Shown here: positions 44,787 through 56,524 of the stretch, in pieces | Layout: each line of letters begins with the position of its first letter | Position numbering within the stretch: position 1 is the stretch's first letter | Assembly: GCF_019703545.1 (NCBI RefSeq) | Contig: NZ_AP018771.1 | Location: 186,001-250,000 of the forward strand | DNA length: 64,000 bases | Source: Haemophilus influenzae | GTDB lineage: Bacteria > Pseudomonadota > Gammaproteobacteria > Enterobacterales > Pasteurellaceae | Reading direction: 5' to 3' | Program-made: the position numbers and the translations under genes | Notes under the pieces: generated by a model | What the model saw: the letters and a program-made list of their open reading frames with translations, nothing else | Told to the model about the DNA's origin: nothing | The model's database searches: none

Positions 44787-45989
44787 TTATTCTTCTTCAT
44801 GAACGAATAATGCCTCAATAAATTCTTTCGCATTAAACTCACGTAAATCTTCAATTTTCTCGCCTACACCGATATAGCGAATAGGCAACTTAAACTGATC
44901 GGCTATGGCAAAAATCACGCCACCTTTTGCCGTGCCATCTAATTTAGTTAGAGAGATCCCTGTTAAACCCACTGCCTCATTAAATAACTTCGCTTGGCTA
45001 ATAGCATTTTGTCCCGTGCCAGCATCCAGCGTAAGCATAATTTCATGTGGTGCAGTTTCATCATATTTTTTCATAACACGAACAATTTTTTTCAGTTCGT
45101 CCATTAAGTTATTTTTATTTTGTAAACGACCCGCCGTATCCGCAATAAGAATATCAATATTGCGTGCAGCCGCTGATTGCATCGCATCAAAAATCACAGA
45201 CGCAGAATCAGAACCCGTGCTTTGGGCAACAACTGGAATATGATTGCGTTCTCCCCAAACTTGAAGCTGCTCAACGGCCGCTGCACGGAAAGTATCGCCC
45301 GCAGCAAGCATCACTGATTTTCCTTCAGCCTGAAATTTACGTGCGAGCTTACCAATTGTCGTTGTTTTACCCACGCCATTTACGCCCACCATTAAAATCA
45401 CATAAGGTTTTTTCGTGCTATCAATCTTTAACGGCTGTGCTACTGGCTCAAGAATATCCGCCATTTCTACTTTTAATTGTTGATATAAAAGCTCGGCATC
45501 TTGTAATTCTTTACGACTTGCATGTTCAGTCAAATTTTTGATGATTTTACTTGTTGTCGGCACGCCAATATCCGCAATTAAAAGTTGTTCTTCTAATTCT
45601 TCAAACAACTCATCATCAATTTTCTTTCCTAAGAAAAAGCTACGAAAACCGGCGCCAATATTTTGTTTAGTTTTCAGTAACCCCTTAACTAAACGACTAA
45701 AAAAGCCCCCTTCACTTGGTTTTTCGCGAGTTTCAATTTCAACAACGGGCTGAAGATCATCTTCTAAATTTTTCGCTTCGATGATTTCTTCGACTGGCTC
45801 AAGTGCGGTTGAAATTTCCTGTATTTTTTCTTCTTCGACTAAATCATTAGCTTCAAATTTTTCAATAGACGGCTCGACATCTTTAATCTTTTCTTCTTCA
45901 ATTTTCGGCTCAATTTTAGGTTCATCTTGCTTTTTATTACGCCCAAATAACGATGCCCAAAATCCGCCTTTTTTATTTTCTTCAGCCAT
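44787..45989 (-). CDS. ftsY: signal recognition particle receptor FtsY
   Basis: 400-residue SRP-GTPase that docks SRP-bound ribosomes to the membrane. The strongly acidic N-terminal A domain occupies about residues 1-95. The N domain is a helical bundle, and the G domain has GVNGVGKTTTIGKLA near 202-216 (G1), DTFRAAAVEQL, DTAGRLQ (G3), LDAGTGQNA, and TKLDGTAKGG (G4). First gene of the ftsYEX operon, followed by ftsE after 18 bases. Confidence 0.98.
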   Translation of the reverse strand: MAEENKKGGFWASLFGRNKKQDEPKIEPKIEEEKIKDVEPSIEKFEANDLVEEEKIQEISTALEPVEEIIEAKNLEDDLQPVVEIETREKPSEGGFFSRLVKGLLKTKQNIGAGFRSFFLGKKIDDELFEELEEQLLIADIGVPTTSKIIKNLTEHASRKELQDAELLYQQLKVEMADILEPVAQPLKIDSTKKPYVILMVGVNGVGKTTTIGKLARKFQAEGKSVMLAAGDTFRAAAVEQLQVWGERNHIPVVAQSTGSDSASVIFDAMQSAAARNIDILIADTAGRLQNKNNLMDELKKIVRVMKKYDETAPHEIMLTLDAGTGQNAISQAKLFNEAVGLTGISLTKLDGTAKGGVIFAIADQFKLPIRYIGVGEKIEDLREFNAKEFIEALFVHEEE

Positions 45990-46085
45990 AAAATGCTCTC
46001 TTAACTGTAATTCGATAAAAATGTCGTTTATTCTAGCAAAAAATCGTCTAAACTAAGCACAATTTTCAATAAAAATCGGATCTTT

Positions 46086-46667
46086 ATGAAAAAAATACAA
46101 ACGCCAAATGCAAAGGGCGAGGTTCGCATTATTGCTGGGCTATGGCGAGGTCGAAAACTTCCAGTATTAAATTCTGAAGGCTTACGCCCAACTGGCGATA
46201 GAGTGAAAGAAACGCTTTTTAATTGGTTAATGCCTTATATCCACCAATCTGAATGTTTAGATGGCTTTGCAGGGAGTGGTTCGTTAGGTTTTGAAGCTCT
46301 TTCTCGCCAAGCGAAAAAGGTGACTTTTTTAGAACTAGATAAAACCGTCGCCAATCAATTAAAAAAGAATTTACAAACGCTCAAATGCTCATCAGAACAG
46401 GCTGAAGTGATTAATCAAAATAGTTTGGATTTTCTAAAACAGCCACAAAATCAACCGCACTTTGACATAGTGTTTTTGGATCCACCTTTTCATTTTAATT
46501 TGGCAGAACAAGCAATTAACTTGCTTTGTGAAAATAATTGGCTAAAACCCAATGCGTTAATTTACGTAGAAACAGAGAAAGATAAACCACTCATCACACC
46601 AGAAAACTGGACGTTATTGAAAGAAAAAACCACAGGAATGGTAAGATATCGTTTATATCAGAATTAG
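46086..46667 (+). CDS. rsmD: 16S rRNA (guanine(966)-N2)-methyltransferase RsmD
   Basis: 193 residues. AdoMet motif I is [29 protein letters not shown] near 52-80 and the catalytic N-methylation motif DPPF (LDPPFHFNL) near 135-143. The N-terminal [13 protein letters not shown] and [15 protein letters not shown] are diagnostic. Divergent from ftsY, as in E. coli. A USS is inside near 46455. Confidence 0.96.
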   Translation: MKKIQTPNAKGEVRIIAGLWRGRKLPVLNSEGLRPTGDRVKETLFNWLMPYIHQSECLDGFAGSGSLGFEALSRQAKKVTFLELDKTVANQLKKNLQTLKCSSEQAEVINQNSLDFLKQPQNQPHFDIVFLDPPFHFNLAEQAINLLCENNWLKPNALIYVETEKDKPLITPENWTLLKEKTTGMVRYRLYQN

Positions 46668-46677
46668 AGAGAAAATT

Positions 46678-47160
46678 ATGTTAGATATTGTTTTATATGA
46701 ACCAGAAATCCCACAAAATACCGGTAACATTATCCGCCTTTGTGCCAATACAGGATTTCGCTTGCACTTAATTGAACCCCTAGGTTTCACTTGGGATGAT
46801 AAACGCTTACGCCGCTCAGGTTTGGATTATCACGAATTTGCGGAAATCAAACGCCACAAGACTTTTGCAGCCTTTTTAGAAAGCGAAAAACCCCAACGTC
46901 TCTTGGCACTCACAACAAAAGGCAGTCCAGCACATAGCCAAGTAAAATTTGAACTTGGGGATTATTTAATGTTTGGCCCAGAAACTCGTGGCATTCCGAT
47001 GTCAATTTTAAATGAAATGCCGCTGGAACAAAAAATCCGCATTCCAATGACAGCCAATAGCCGCAGTATGAACTTGTCTAATTCGGTTGCAGTAACGGTT
47101 TATGAAGCGTGGCGACAATTAGGCTATAAAGGTGCGGTAAATTTACCAGAAGTAAAATAA
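46678..47160 (+). CDS. trmL: tRNA (cytidine/uridine-2'-O-)-methyltransferase TrmL
   Basis: 160-residue SPOUT (trefoil-knot) methyltransferase that modifies the wobble base 34 of tRNA-Leu. [29 protein letters not shown] forms the N-terminal half. The knot motifs are [11 protein letters not shown] and [28 protein letters not shown]. 10 bases after rsmD, so co-transcribed, and ended by a USS-pair terminator shared with convergent lpsA. Confidence 0.95.
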   Translation: MLDIVLYEPEIPQNTGNIIRLCANTGFRLHLIEPLGFTWDDKRLRRSGLDYHEFAEIKRHKTFAAFLESEKPQRLLALTTKGSPAHSQVKFELGDYLMFGPETRGIPMSILNEMPLEQKIRIPMTANSRSMNLSNSVAVTVYEAWRQLGYKGAVNLPEVK

Positions 47161-47161
47161 A

Positions 47162-47212
47162 CAAAAAAGTGCGGTTAAAATTTAATAAGATTTTTAACCG
47201 CACTTTTGTTAT
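47162..47212. terminator. USS-pair terminator between trmL and lpsA
   Basis: AAAAAAGTGCGGTTAAAA and TTTTTAACCGCACTTTTG form a long stem with a short loop, with T- and A-tracts on both outer sides. It serves both convergent transcripts and overlaps the last codon of lpsA by a few bases. Confidence 0.82.
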
Positions 47213-47979
47213 TTAAATGGAACTTGTTTTCCGAATATCCGTCTTTTTATTCTAATTAGTTCATTTTTTATTTTATCTAAAGGTTTAGCTGGAATTTGGT
47301 TTTTATGTACTTTTTCTCTGCCATTATGCAAACTACTCTCAAAATAATTTTTATCATGCAGAATAAAACTTTGAGTGCATATTGCAGGGGAAAGTTGCAT
47401 AACTTTATAATCTTTTTGGCTTAATAATTCATCAAAAATTAGAGTGTCAATAGCAAGATAAAGTTGTTTATTTCTTATGTTATTCAATAAATATCTAGCA
47501 CCCTTAGCTGTGATTGAATAGCCAGCCATTCCAGTATGCTTGAATTTCAATCGGGAAATATTTCTATTACATTTTATTTGCTCACGCTTTCCATAAATTA
47601 TTTTTCCATGAGCTTCTAACTTCAATATATCAGTATCTTCAGGTATATAATCAATATTCAATAATTCTTTTGCATTTTCTCCCAAATAAATATCGTCTTC
47701 AAAAATATTAATATAATCTAAATTATTTTCTAAAACGAAATTCCATAAAACGATATGGCTTAATGCACAGGCTATCTCAGCATCACACAAAGTTGCTTTT
47801 GATGAACGATCAAAGGTTATATTAAATTTTTTAGCGGTTTCTTCAATAATATCGGGCGTAATAGCATCAAAAAATTCGAAAGGAATATTCTGCTTACCGA
47901 ATTCTTCGGTAATGTGTTTTCGGCGTTTTTGTTCAGTAGTTAAACTGATAACATAATTGTGCTGAGCTGCATTATGCAT
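47209..47979 (-). CDS. lpsA: lipopolysaccharide glycosyltransferase LpsA (GT25 family)
   Basis: 256-residue GT25 glycosyltransferase. H. influenzae LpsA adds the first hexose to the distal heptose (HepIII) of the LPS inner core; assignment rests on my recollection of this locus as the Rd lpsA gene and on the sequence type. ISLTTEQKRRKHITEEFGKQ near residues 11-30, CALSHIVLWN and the acidic EDDIYLG (metal/donor site) near 94-100 are GT25 marks. Residue 151, reported to influence hexose choice, is Met. The Met at 47979 is preferred; an upstream extension is hydrophobic and unlike homologues. No tetranucleotide repeat is present, so it is not phase-variable. Confidence 0.82.
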   Translation of the reverse strand: MHNAAQHNYVISLTTEQKRRKHITEEFGKQNIPFEFFDAITPDIIEETAKKFNITFDRSSKATLCDAEIACALSHIVLWNFVLENNLDYINIFEDDIYLGENAKELLNIDYIPEDTDILKLEAHGKIIYGKREQIKCNRNISRLKFKHTGMAGYSITAKGARYLLNNIRNKQLYLAIDTLIFDELLSQKDYKVMQLSPAICTQSFILHDKNYFESSLHNGREKVHKNQIPAKPLDKIKNELIRIKRRIFGKQVPFK

Positions 47980-48023
47980 AATAAGTAACCCAAATAAATA
48001 AAAAGTTGGAACAGTATAATATA

Positions 48024-48066
48024 AAAAGTGCGGTAAAAAAATCATAGAAATTTTCACCGCACTTCT
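48024..48066. terminator. USS-pair terminator after ribB
   Basis: Perfect AAGTGCGGT (48026-48034) and ACCGCACTT (48056-48064) arms sit between ribB and lpsA, which are on the same strand. The loop-proximal part is A/T-rich. On the minus strand the exit side is TATATTATAC, a weak U-tract. Confidence 0.65.
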
Positions 48067-48071
48067 TCGTT

Positions 48072-48719
48072 TTAAATATTATGTGCTAAACGATATTCAA
48101 CTAAATCTTCAATGGTTAGCACAGAATAACCAAATTTCTTTGCAAATTCTACAATATCGGGGGTGCGAGCCATTGTGCCGTCATCATTCGTGATTTCACA
48201 AATCACACCTGCTTCTTTAAATCCTGCTAAACGCGCTAAATCAACGGACGCTTCAGTATGTCCACGGCGAGTAAGTACGCCACCATTTGCTGCACGAAGT
48301 GGAAATATATGACCAGGACGATGCAAATCTGTTGGAAGTGCATTATCAGCAATCGCCGTTTGAATAGTAGTTACTCGGTCTGCGGCAGATACGCCTGTAG
48401 AAACACCTTTCGCGGCTTCGATCGTTACAGTGAAAGCCGTTTTGTTTACGCTATTATTGTGTTCTACCATTGGCGGTAAATCGAGTTGTTGGCAACGTTC
48501 ATCGGTAATACATAAACAAACAATGCCACTGCCATAACGAATTAATTTTGCCATTTGTTCTGGCGTGATTGTTTCTGCTGGGAAAATTAAATCGCCTTCA
48601 TTTTCACGATCTTCATCATCTAAAACTAATACGCCATTTCCCTTTTTGAAGGCATTAATTGCGTTAAGTACGCGTTCTTCAGCGGTATTGCCGAATGGAG
48701 ATAAAATTGACTGATTCAT
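48072..48719 (-). CDS. ribB: 3,4-dihydroxy-2-butanone-4-phosphate synthase
   Basis: 215-residue enzyme that makes the four-carbon riboflavin precursor from ribulose-5-phosphate. The acidic active-site loop [18 protein letters not shown] near residues 33-50 and the [31 protein letters not shown] block near 137-167 are intact. It is the stand-alone RibB form with no RibA domain. The gene is preceded by an FMN riboswitch and a terminator hairpin, so FMN should lower expression. Confidence 0.97.
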   Translation of the reverse strand: MNQSILSPFGNTAEERVLNAINAFKKGNGVLVLDDEDRENEGDLIFPAETITPEQMAKLIRYGSGIVCLCITDERCQQLDLPPMVEHNNSVNKTAFTVTIEAAKGVSTGVSAADRVTTIQTAIADNALPTDLHRPGHIFPLRAANGGVLTRRGHTEASVDLARLAGFKEAGVICEITNDDGTMARTPDIVEFAKKFGYSVLTIEDLVEYRLAHNI

Positions 48720-48786
48720 AGTAATTTCCTAATTTGAGATTTCAATTAAATACCAGAATCAGGGCTGAGAAATGCAAATAAAATGA

Positions 48787-48808
48787 ACGATTTGGGAACC
48801 CAATTCGT
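48787..48808 (-). terminator. riboswitch expression-platform hairpin
   Basis: Minus strand: ACGAATTGGG-TT-CCCAAATCGT, a 10-bp stem with one internal A-A mismatch, followed by TCATTTTATTT. It lies directly after the FMN aptamer and 68 bases before ribB, as expected for a transcription-terminating expression platform. Confidence 0.7.
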
Positions 48809-48810
48809 TT

Positions 48811-50880
<2,070 letters not shown>

Positions 50881-50928
50881 ATCTATTCCAAAATAAAAGC
50901 CGATTCATTTTTCTTCTTTAAGTTAAAC

Positions 50929-50950
50929 GCAAGCGACTTAGGTCGCTTGC
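50929..50950. repeat. perfect inverted repeat after the phosphoesterase gene
   Basis: GCAAGCGAC-TTAG-GTCGCTTGC forms a 9-bp GC-rich stem with a 4-base loop, 48 bases after the stop codon. It has no adjoining U-tract, so terminator function is uncertain. Confidence 0.55.
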
Positions 50951-51060
50951 TAACATCAAAAATAAGAAGGCTCTCGCTCATTGATACGCCATTTTGAATT
51001 TTGATGCCTAGTTATAGTTACAAGACTAGAGAAGATTATATATTTTATATATAAGAAAGC

Positions 51061-51087
51061 AAAAAGCCGCTAAATCTCTTTAGCGGC
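51061..51087 (-). terminator. terminator of the tRNA transcript
   Basis: GCCGCTAAA / TTTAGCGGC (51066-51087) is a 9-bp perfect stem with a TCTC loop. Read on the minus strand it is followed by a run of U. It lies just downstream of tRNA-Asn. Confidence 0.9.
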
Positions 51088-51098
51088 CTTTCTAAATT

Positions 51099-51174
51099 TG
51101 GCTCCTCCTGCGGGACTCGAACCTGCGACATATGGATTAACAGTCCACCGTTCTACCGACTGAACTAAGGAGGA
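51099..51174 (-). tRNA. tRNA-Asn (GTT)
   Basis: 76-nt cloverleaf with encoded CCA: acceptor TCCTCCT / AGGAGGA, the anticodon loop reads CTGTTAA with anticodon GTT, T-arm CAGGTTCGAGTCC. It ends only 2 bases after the upstream tRNA-Phe. Confidence 0.97.
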
Positions 51175-51176
51175 AA

Positions 51177-51252
51177 TGGTGCCTCGAGGCGGAATCGAAC
51201 CACCGACACGGGGATTTTCAATCCCCTGCTCTACCGACTGAGCTATCGAGGC
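51177..51252 (-). tRNA. tRNA-Phe (GAA)
   Basis: 76-nt cloverleaf with encoded CCA: acceptor GCCTCGA / TCGAGGC, anticodon stem GGGGA/TCCCC with anticodon GAA, T-arm GTGGTTCGATTCC. First gene of the two-tRNA transcript. Confidence 0.97.
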
Positions 51253-51288
51253 GTTATCATTATTGGCTACTGCCTGACAACGGGGCGT

Positions 51289-51317
51289 ATTAAACTATTT
51301 TTTCGGTTTTCGGTCAA
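51289..51317 (-). promoter_or_regulatory. promoter of the tRNA-Phe/tRNA-Asn operon
   Basis: Minus strand: TTGACC (-35), exactly 17 bases, TTTAAT (-10), then the GC-rich discriminator ACGCCCCG, typical of stringently controlled stable-RNA promoters. It lies 37 bases before tRNA-Phe. Confidence 0.8.
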
Positions 51318-51435
51318 TAACTAAATTCAAAAAAAATGGAAAAAACATTTCATTTGAATAGTTAATCATCAATATGTTTATTAAAACAACGAAATAATAA
51401 AAAACTATTTTAAAATTTGCCGCACTTTTTTAATA

Positions 51436-51475
51436 AAAAATGCTCAATGGTGTTAGCCAGCGAGCATTTTTGATT
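51436..51475 (-). terminator. terminator after mltC
   Basis: AAAAATGCTC (51436-51445) and GAGCATTTTT (51462-51471) form a 10-bp stem, with an inner TGG/CCA pairing. Read on the minus strand it is followed by TTATTAAAAA. It ends the mutY-yggX-mltC transcript. Confidence 0.8.
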
Positions 51476-51491
51476 ATCTGAAAAAATTCAA

Positions 51492-52565
51492 TTATCGTCT
51501 AACACGGAATTTTTTCTGTGCCTTATCAACTTTCAACAAATAATTGCGTGCTTGTGATGATGGGTGAACTGTCGTTAGAATGCGATAAACTTGTTCTGGA
51601 TACATTTGATTGATTTTGTAAATCGCCGTATCCTTATCATTATCAAAAACACGTAACACTGCGCCTGCACCACTATTATATGCAGAAATCATGGCAAAAC
51701 GTTTTGAGGTTGGATTCGTAATTCCATCTAAATATTGATTTTGTAAAATCCACAAATAAGATACGCCAGCATCAATATTATTCGCAGGATCATATAAATA
51801 ACGCGTTGATGGCTGTCCACCTTTGCCTTTCATTGCAAATACATCTCGACCTGCTGTATGAGGCACGACTTGCATTAATCCAATAGCATTTGCGTAGCTA
51901 ATCGCATATGGGTTAAAACTTGATTCTGTTTGCATAATGCCCAAAATCAAACTTTCATCAATGCCATAACGTTGTGCAGCTTTACGAATTAATGGTAAAT
52001 ATTTTCGTGCACGCACCTCTACGTGGTTTGCAATCATAGGAACAGAAACAAATTGCACGGTATGCCCATTCTGTAACCGACGTGTTTGCAATTTATTTTG
52101 AATCAAATAAGTGGCGAAATTACTTGCGATAACTTGATTAGCAATTTGTTGCCCTTGATGATCTACAACCTGCCCCAAAAGAAATGGACGAGAGCTAATC
52201 GGCACATCACCAGATGCAAATAAATCAATACCTTTTGCATCCGCTCCCATTAACAAGGTATGAACAATAGCATTATGTAATCGATTTAAATCTTGCTGGG
52301 TTTCAATAACGATATTACCTTCATCAAAACTCACATGGCTACGCGTATAAAAAGAATCTGTATATTTCACATAATCTTTACGGCTTGCCACTAACAATTC
52401 ATTGACGCCCCAAATTCGGTCAATATTATGCGAGAACTGCCCTGTGAGAATATCTAACCCTTGCGTGTCTTTAGCAAAGGCTTCATCATAGTTAATACCT
52501 TGATTCGATGAATTACTACAAGCATACAAAAAAGGCAATAATGCCAATAATAAATATTTTTTCAT
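51492..52565 (-). CDS. mltC: membrane-bound lytic murein transglycosylase C
   Basis: 357-residue outer-membrane lipoprotein that cleaves peptidoglycan to anhydro-muropeptides. The signal peptide [16 protein letters not shown] ends in a lipobox Cys16. The SLT domain lies in the C-terminal half: catalytic Glu in [29 protein letters not shown] near residues 215-240, then [13 protein letters not shown] and [13 protein letters not shown]. Order mutY-yggX-mltC is as in E. coli. Its products feed the recycling enzymes AnmK and MurQ encoded in this window. Confidence 0.96.
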   Translation of the reverse strand: MKKYLLLALLPFLYACSNSSNQGINYDEAFAKDTQGLDILTGQFSHNIDRIWGVNELLVASRKDYVKYTDSFYTRSHVSFDEGNIVIETQQDLNRLHNAIVHTLLMGADAKGIDLFASGDVPISSRPFLLGQVVDHQGQQIANQVIASNFATYLIQNKLQTRRLQNGHTVQFVSVPMIANHVEVRARKYLPLIRKAAQRYGIDESLILGIMQTESSFNPYAISYANAIGLMQVVPHTAGRDVFAMKGKGGQPSTRYLYDPANNIDAGVSYLWILQNQYLDGITNPTSKRFAMISAYNSGAGAVLRVFDNDKDTAIYKINQMYPEQVYRILTTVHPSSQARNYLLKVDKAQKKFRVRR

Positions 52566-52579
52566 TGTAGGATAGATAA

Positions 52580-52852
52580 CTAATTTGATGGTGGAACATA
52601 ACCTTCAATATGAACATCTTTACCTTCAAACAAAAAATTAACCATTTCTTGTTCTAATAATTTACGGTGCTCTGCATTCATCATATTAAGTTTTTTTTCA
52701 TTCACAAGCATCGTTTGTTTCTTAATCCATTCGCCCCAAGCCTGTTTACTTACTGAATCAAAAATACGCTTCCCCAACTCTCCTGGATAAAGTTGAAAAT
52801 CTAAGCCTTCCGCTTCTTTTTTGAGATATTCACAAAATACTGTTCTTGCCAT
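52580..52852 (-). CDS. Fe(2+)-trafficking protein YggX
   Basis: 90-residue small cytoplasmic protein linked to protection of Fe-S clusters from oxidation. [32 protein letters not shown] with the conserved Cys7 and [20 protein letters not shown] are family marks. Its start overlaps the mutY end by 23 bases. MutY itself carries a 4Fe-4S cluster, which fits the pairing. Confidence 0.95.
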
Positions 52853-53966
52853 AATGATTCCTTACAAATTGTATTAAAAGATTTTTCACAGGCTGAGCCA
52901 GCCCGATCGGTTCAGGATTTTGTGGATCATACCAATATTTGACCGCACTTGATAGGTTTGATTGGTATTCTTTTGTGCTTTCCATCACTTTTCGCCAGTC
53001 TAAATTAGCCTGCTCTACGCATAAAGTACTCTCCATTTCAGCATAAATTGGATGAATATCTAAATGAAAATGGCTGAATGTATGTCGAAAACTCGGCCAT
53101 TCTTGATAATGCGTGACTTTTTCTTGGGCTAAAAAATGAAGCAACGAGGATTTATCTTCAAATTGTGGAAAACAAAATAATCCGCCCCATAATCCTGAGT
53201 TTTCTCGCTGTTCCAAACATACTTTGCCATTTTTCGACAAAATTAAAAAATAGGTAGTTTTTTCTGGCATCGCTTTTTTAGGTTTTTTAGCTGGAAATTT
53301 TTCCCAGTTTGTATTTTTATAAGCCAAACAATCTATATTTAACGGACAAAGATCGCATTTGGGCTTAGTTCGCGTGCAAACCATTGCACCAATGTCCATC
53401 ATTGCTTGGTTAAAATCTGCCACACGCGTCGTAGGTGTAACTTGCTCCGTTAATGTCCACAAGCGATTTTCTACTTTTTTCTCGCCACTCCATCCCTCAA
53501 TAGCAAAATAACGCGCCAACACACGTTTAACATTACCATCTAAAATTGGATAAGGCTGATTTAAAACAGAAGATAAAATGGCACCAGCAGTTGAACGTCC
53601 CACTCCAGATAACGCCCAAACTTGCTCAAAATTTGTTGGGAAATTTCCATTAAATTCATCCCGTACTTTTTGAGCGGCTTTATGTAAATTACGCGCTCGT
53701 GCATAATAGCCCAAGCCTGTCCATAAATGTAACACTTCATCTTGTGAAGCATTGGCAAGTGCGGTGATATTTGGAAATGTTTTGATAAACCGCTCAAAAT
53801 AAGGAATTACCGTCGCAACTTGCGTTTGTTGCAACATCACTTCAGAAAGCCATACACCATAAAGCGTTTTATTTTGCTGCCAAGGCAAATGCTTGCGTCC
53901 AAACTTGTCGTACCAAGCTAAAACAGATTTGGCAAATGGCGCATTGATGGAAGATTTTGCTAACAT
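52830..53966 (-). CDS. mutY: A/G-specific adenine DNA glycosylase
   Basis: 378-residue repair glycosylase that removes A opposite 8-oxoG. The catalytic HhH-GPD region is [36 protein letters not shown] near residues 117-152. The 4Fe-4S loop is [17 protein letters not shown] (C-x6-C-x2-C-x5-C) near 197-213. The C-terminal NUDIX-like domain that reads 8-oxoG follows. Divergent from rpmE. Confidence 0.97.
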
Positions 53967-54142
53967 AAAAAGAAAAGTGCGGTTAAAAATGCTGATGATT
54001 TTACACGAAAATAGAGCTTGTTTATCTGCATTTTTTCAGTATAATTCGCAACCTATTTGGTGCCAATTATGGCGTATTATTCACTCACGCGGTGTGGGGA
54101 GAAAGTTCCTATAGCGGCGTGGCTTCATTTTGAGGTTTTTCT

Positions 54143-54355
54143 ATGAAACAAGGTATTCATCCAGAATATAAAGAAATTACTGCGACTTGTTCTTGCGGTA
54201 ATGTGATCAAAACACGTTCAACTTTAGGCAAAGACATCAATCTTGATGTGTGTGGTAACTGCCACCCATTCTACACTGGTAAACAACGTGTTGTTGATAC
54301 TGGTGGTCGTGTCGAGCGTTTCAACAGCCGTTTCAAAATTCCAAGCACAAAATAA
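54143..54355 (+). CDS. rpmE: 50S ribosomal protein L31
   Basis: 70-residue zinc-type (C-plus) L31: [20 protein letters not shown] with CxC, and [16 protein letters not shown] with CxxC. It bridges the two ribosomal subunits. Single gene with its own strong terminator. Confidence 0.97.
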   Translation: MKQGIHPEYKEITATCSCGNVIKTRSTLGKDINLDVCGNCHPFYTGKQRVVDTGGRVERFNSRFKIPSTK

Positions 54356-54369
54356 TTTGGACTTGCTTA

Positions 54370-54402
54370 AAAACCCCGCTAATTTGCGGGGTTTTGTTTT
54401 AT
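54370..54402 (+). terminator. terminator after rpmE
   Basis: AAAACCCCGC-TAATTT-GCGGGGTTTT is a GC-rich 10-bp perfect stem followed by GTTTTATA. It may also serve convergent gpmA. Confidence 0.92.
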
Positions 54403-54432
54403 ACAGTTAGAACAACAATACGTTGAACTTAA

Positions 54433-55116
54433 TTAAAGATAGTAATGTTCTACGTAATTTAATTTATCATCAAGTTTTAAAACTAAAGGCTGGCCTGTTG
54501 GAATTTCAAAATCCATAATTTCAGCATCAGAAATACCGATAATATGTTTTGCCAACGCACGAAGTGAATTTCCGTGAGCAACCACTAAAACACGTTTGCC
54601 AGAAAGCATTGCTGGTGCAATTTGATCTTCCCAGAATGGTAATGCACGTTCTAATGTTAATTTTAAATTTTCTGCGTTTGGCACAACATCAGATGGAATA
54701 TTTGCGTAGCGACGGTCATTGTGTGCAGAATTTGGATCTTGTGGATCTAAATCTGGTGGAGAAATGTCGTAAGAACGACGCCAAATATGAACTTGTTCGT
54801 CACCGTATTGCTCCGCAGTCGCTTTTTTATCTAAACCTTGTAAAGCACCATAATGACGTTCATTTAAACGCCAGTTTTTTACTTGTGGAATCCATAATTG
54901 ATGGGATTCTTCTAACACGATGTTACAAGTTTTGATTGCTCGAGTTAAAACAGAGGTAAATGCGATATCAAATTCATAACCTTTGTCTAACAGTTTTTTA
55001 CCCGCAGCTTTTGCTTCTTCCACACCACGTTCAGTTAAATTCACATCACGCCAGCCTGTGAATAAGTTTTTCGCATTCCATTCACTAAAACCGTGACGGA
55101 TAAATACTAATTCCAT
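54433..55116 (-). CDS. gpmA: 2,3-bisphosphoglycerate-dependent phosphoglycerate mutase
   Basis: 227-residue glycolytic dPGM interconverting 3- and 2-phosphoglycerate. The phosphohistidine motif is [10 protein letters not shown] near residues 5-14. Other blocks are [14 protein letters not shown], the catalytic Glu in [14 protein letters not shown] and the second His in [15 protein letters not shown]. It is the short bacterial form, about 20 residues less than E. coli GpmA. Confidence 0.97.
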   Translation of the reverse strand: MELVFIRHGFSEWNAKNLFTGWRDVNLTERGVEEAKAAGKKLLDKGYEFDIAFTSVLTRAIKTCNIVLEESHQLWIPQVKNWRLNERHYGALQGLDKKATAEQYGDEQVHIWRRSYDISPPDLDPQDPNSAHNDRRYANIPSDVVPNAENLKLTLERALPFWEDQIAPAMLSGKRVLVVAHGNSLRALAKHIIGISDAEIMDFEIPTGQPLVLKLDDKLNYVEHYYL

Positions 55117-55291
55117 AAGAATCTCCTAATTTTTTCAAATAAAAAGAACGCACATTTTATAGCAAAAAATCCTTAGCTTTAAAAGTTAAAAGGGATGATT
55201 TCCTGATCTTTAGCAAAAAATAACCATCAAACTTTTTCGCCTTTTAACAAATATGATAAGATTTGCGAGTTTTACGAATTTAGGATGAATT

Positions 55292-56524
55292 ATGTTGCGT
55301 TTTGGCGTTAATCAAAAAACATCATTATTATTAACCGCACTTTTAAGCTGCGGTTTATTAATATTTTCGCCTGTCAGCCAATCTTCCGATCTCAATCAAA
55401 TTCAAAAACAAATTAAACAACAAGAATCTAAAATAGAGAAGCAAAAACGTGAGCAAACTAAGTTACAAGCAAATTTAAAAAAACACGAGAGTAAAATTAA
55501 CAGTGTTGCGAGTGAACTGCTTGAAACCGAAATAAGTTTAAAGGAAATTCGTAAGCAAATTGCCAATGCAGATAAGCAGCTCAAACAATTAGAAAAACAG
55601 GAACGTGAGCAAAAAGCACGATTAGCCAAACAAATAGATATAATTTATCGTTCAGGCATTAATCCATCGCTGATTGAACGAATGTTTGCCCAAGATCCGA
55701 CAAAAGCAGAGCGAATGAAAGTTTATTATCAGCATTTAAATCAAGTTCGGATTGAAATGATTAATAATTTAAAAGCAACGCAAGCACAAATTGCAGTACA
55801 AAAAAAGGCGGTTCTCTCTCAACAAAAGAATCACCGAAATCAACTTTCCACACAAAAAAAACAACAACAAGCATTGCAAAAAGCACAGCAAGAGCATCAA
55901 TCTACACTGAATGAACTCAATAAAAATTTAGCCCTAGATCAAGATAAATTGAATGCACTAAAAGCAAACGAACAAGCACTTCGTCAAGAAATTCAACGAG
56001 CTGAACAAGCAGCCCGCGAACAAGAAAAACGTGAAAGAGAGGCACTTGCTCAACGCCAAAAAGCTGAAGAAAAACGAACATCAAAACCTTATCAACCAAC
56101 TGTGCAAGAACGCCAATTACTTAATAGTACAAGCGGTTTAGGGGCAGCAAAAAAACAATATTCCTTACCAGTTTCTGGTTCAATTTTGCATACTTTTGGT
56201 TCTATCCAAGCAGGCGAAGTACGTTGGAAAGGTATGGTAATTGGCGCATCAGCAGGCACGCCTGTTAAAGCAATTGCTGCTGGACGCGTCATTTTAGCGG
56301 GATATTTAAATGGTTATGGTTATATGGTTATTGTTAAACACGGCGAAACTGATTTAAGTTTATATGGCTTCAATCAAGCTGTATCAGTGAAAGTTGGTCA
56401 GCTTGTTTCAGCAGGGCAGGTTATTGCTCAAGTAGGAAATACAGGGGAAATATCACGTTCTGCGCTTTATTTTGGTATTAGCCGTAAAGGAACGCCAGTA
56501 AATCCTGCAGGGTGGGTTCGTTGA
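55292..56524 (+). CDS. envC: murein hydrolase activator EnvC
   Basis: 410-residue periplasmic activator of septal amidases (AmiA/AmiB), itself controlled by FtsEX. An N-terminal signal segment (to about residue 32) is followed by a long coiled coil (about 33-240, rich in Lys, Gln and Glu). A degenerate LytM/M23 domain sits at the C terminus (IQAGEVRWKGMVIGASAGTPVKAIAAGRVILAG to SRKGTPVNPAGWVR). The M23 zinc ligands are degenerate, as in other EnvC proteins. Its stop overlaps the next start as TGATG. A USS lies in the signal-peptide codons. Confidence 0.94.
   Translation: MLRFGVNQKTSLLLTALLSCGLLIFSPVSQSSDLNQIQKQIKQQESKIEKQKREQTKLQANLKKHESKINSVASELLETEISLKEIRKQIANADKQLKQLEKQEREQKARLAKQIDIIYRSGINPSLIERMFAQDPTKAERMKVYYQHLNQVRIEMINNLKATQAQIAVQKKAVLSQQKNHRNQLSTQKKQQQALQKAQQEHQSTLNELNKNLALDQDKLNALKANEQALRQEIQRAEQAAREQEKREREALAQRQKAEEKRTSKPYQPTVQERQLLNSTSGLGAAKKQYSLPVSGSILHTFGSIQAGEVRWKGMVIGASAGTPVKAIAAGRVILAGYLNGYGYMVIVKHGETDLSLYGFNQAVSVKVGQLVSAGQVIAQVGNTGEISRSALYFGISRKGTPVNPAGWVR

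Noticed and set aside
45781..46056. Plus-strand frame of 91 codons over the ftsY 5' end
   Set aside because: It is a Ser/Phe-rich complement of FtsY's acidic N-terminal domain, i.e. a strand shadow.
53893..54114. 73-codon plus-strand frame between mutY and rpmE
   Set aside because: It overlaps mutY in antisense, has no ribosome-binding site and no recognisable content; the region is more likely just the rpmE leader and promoter.
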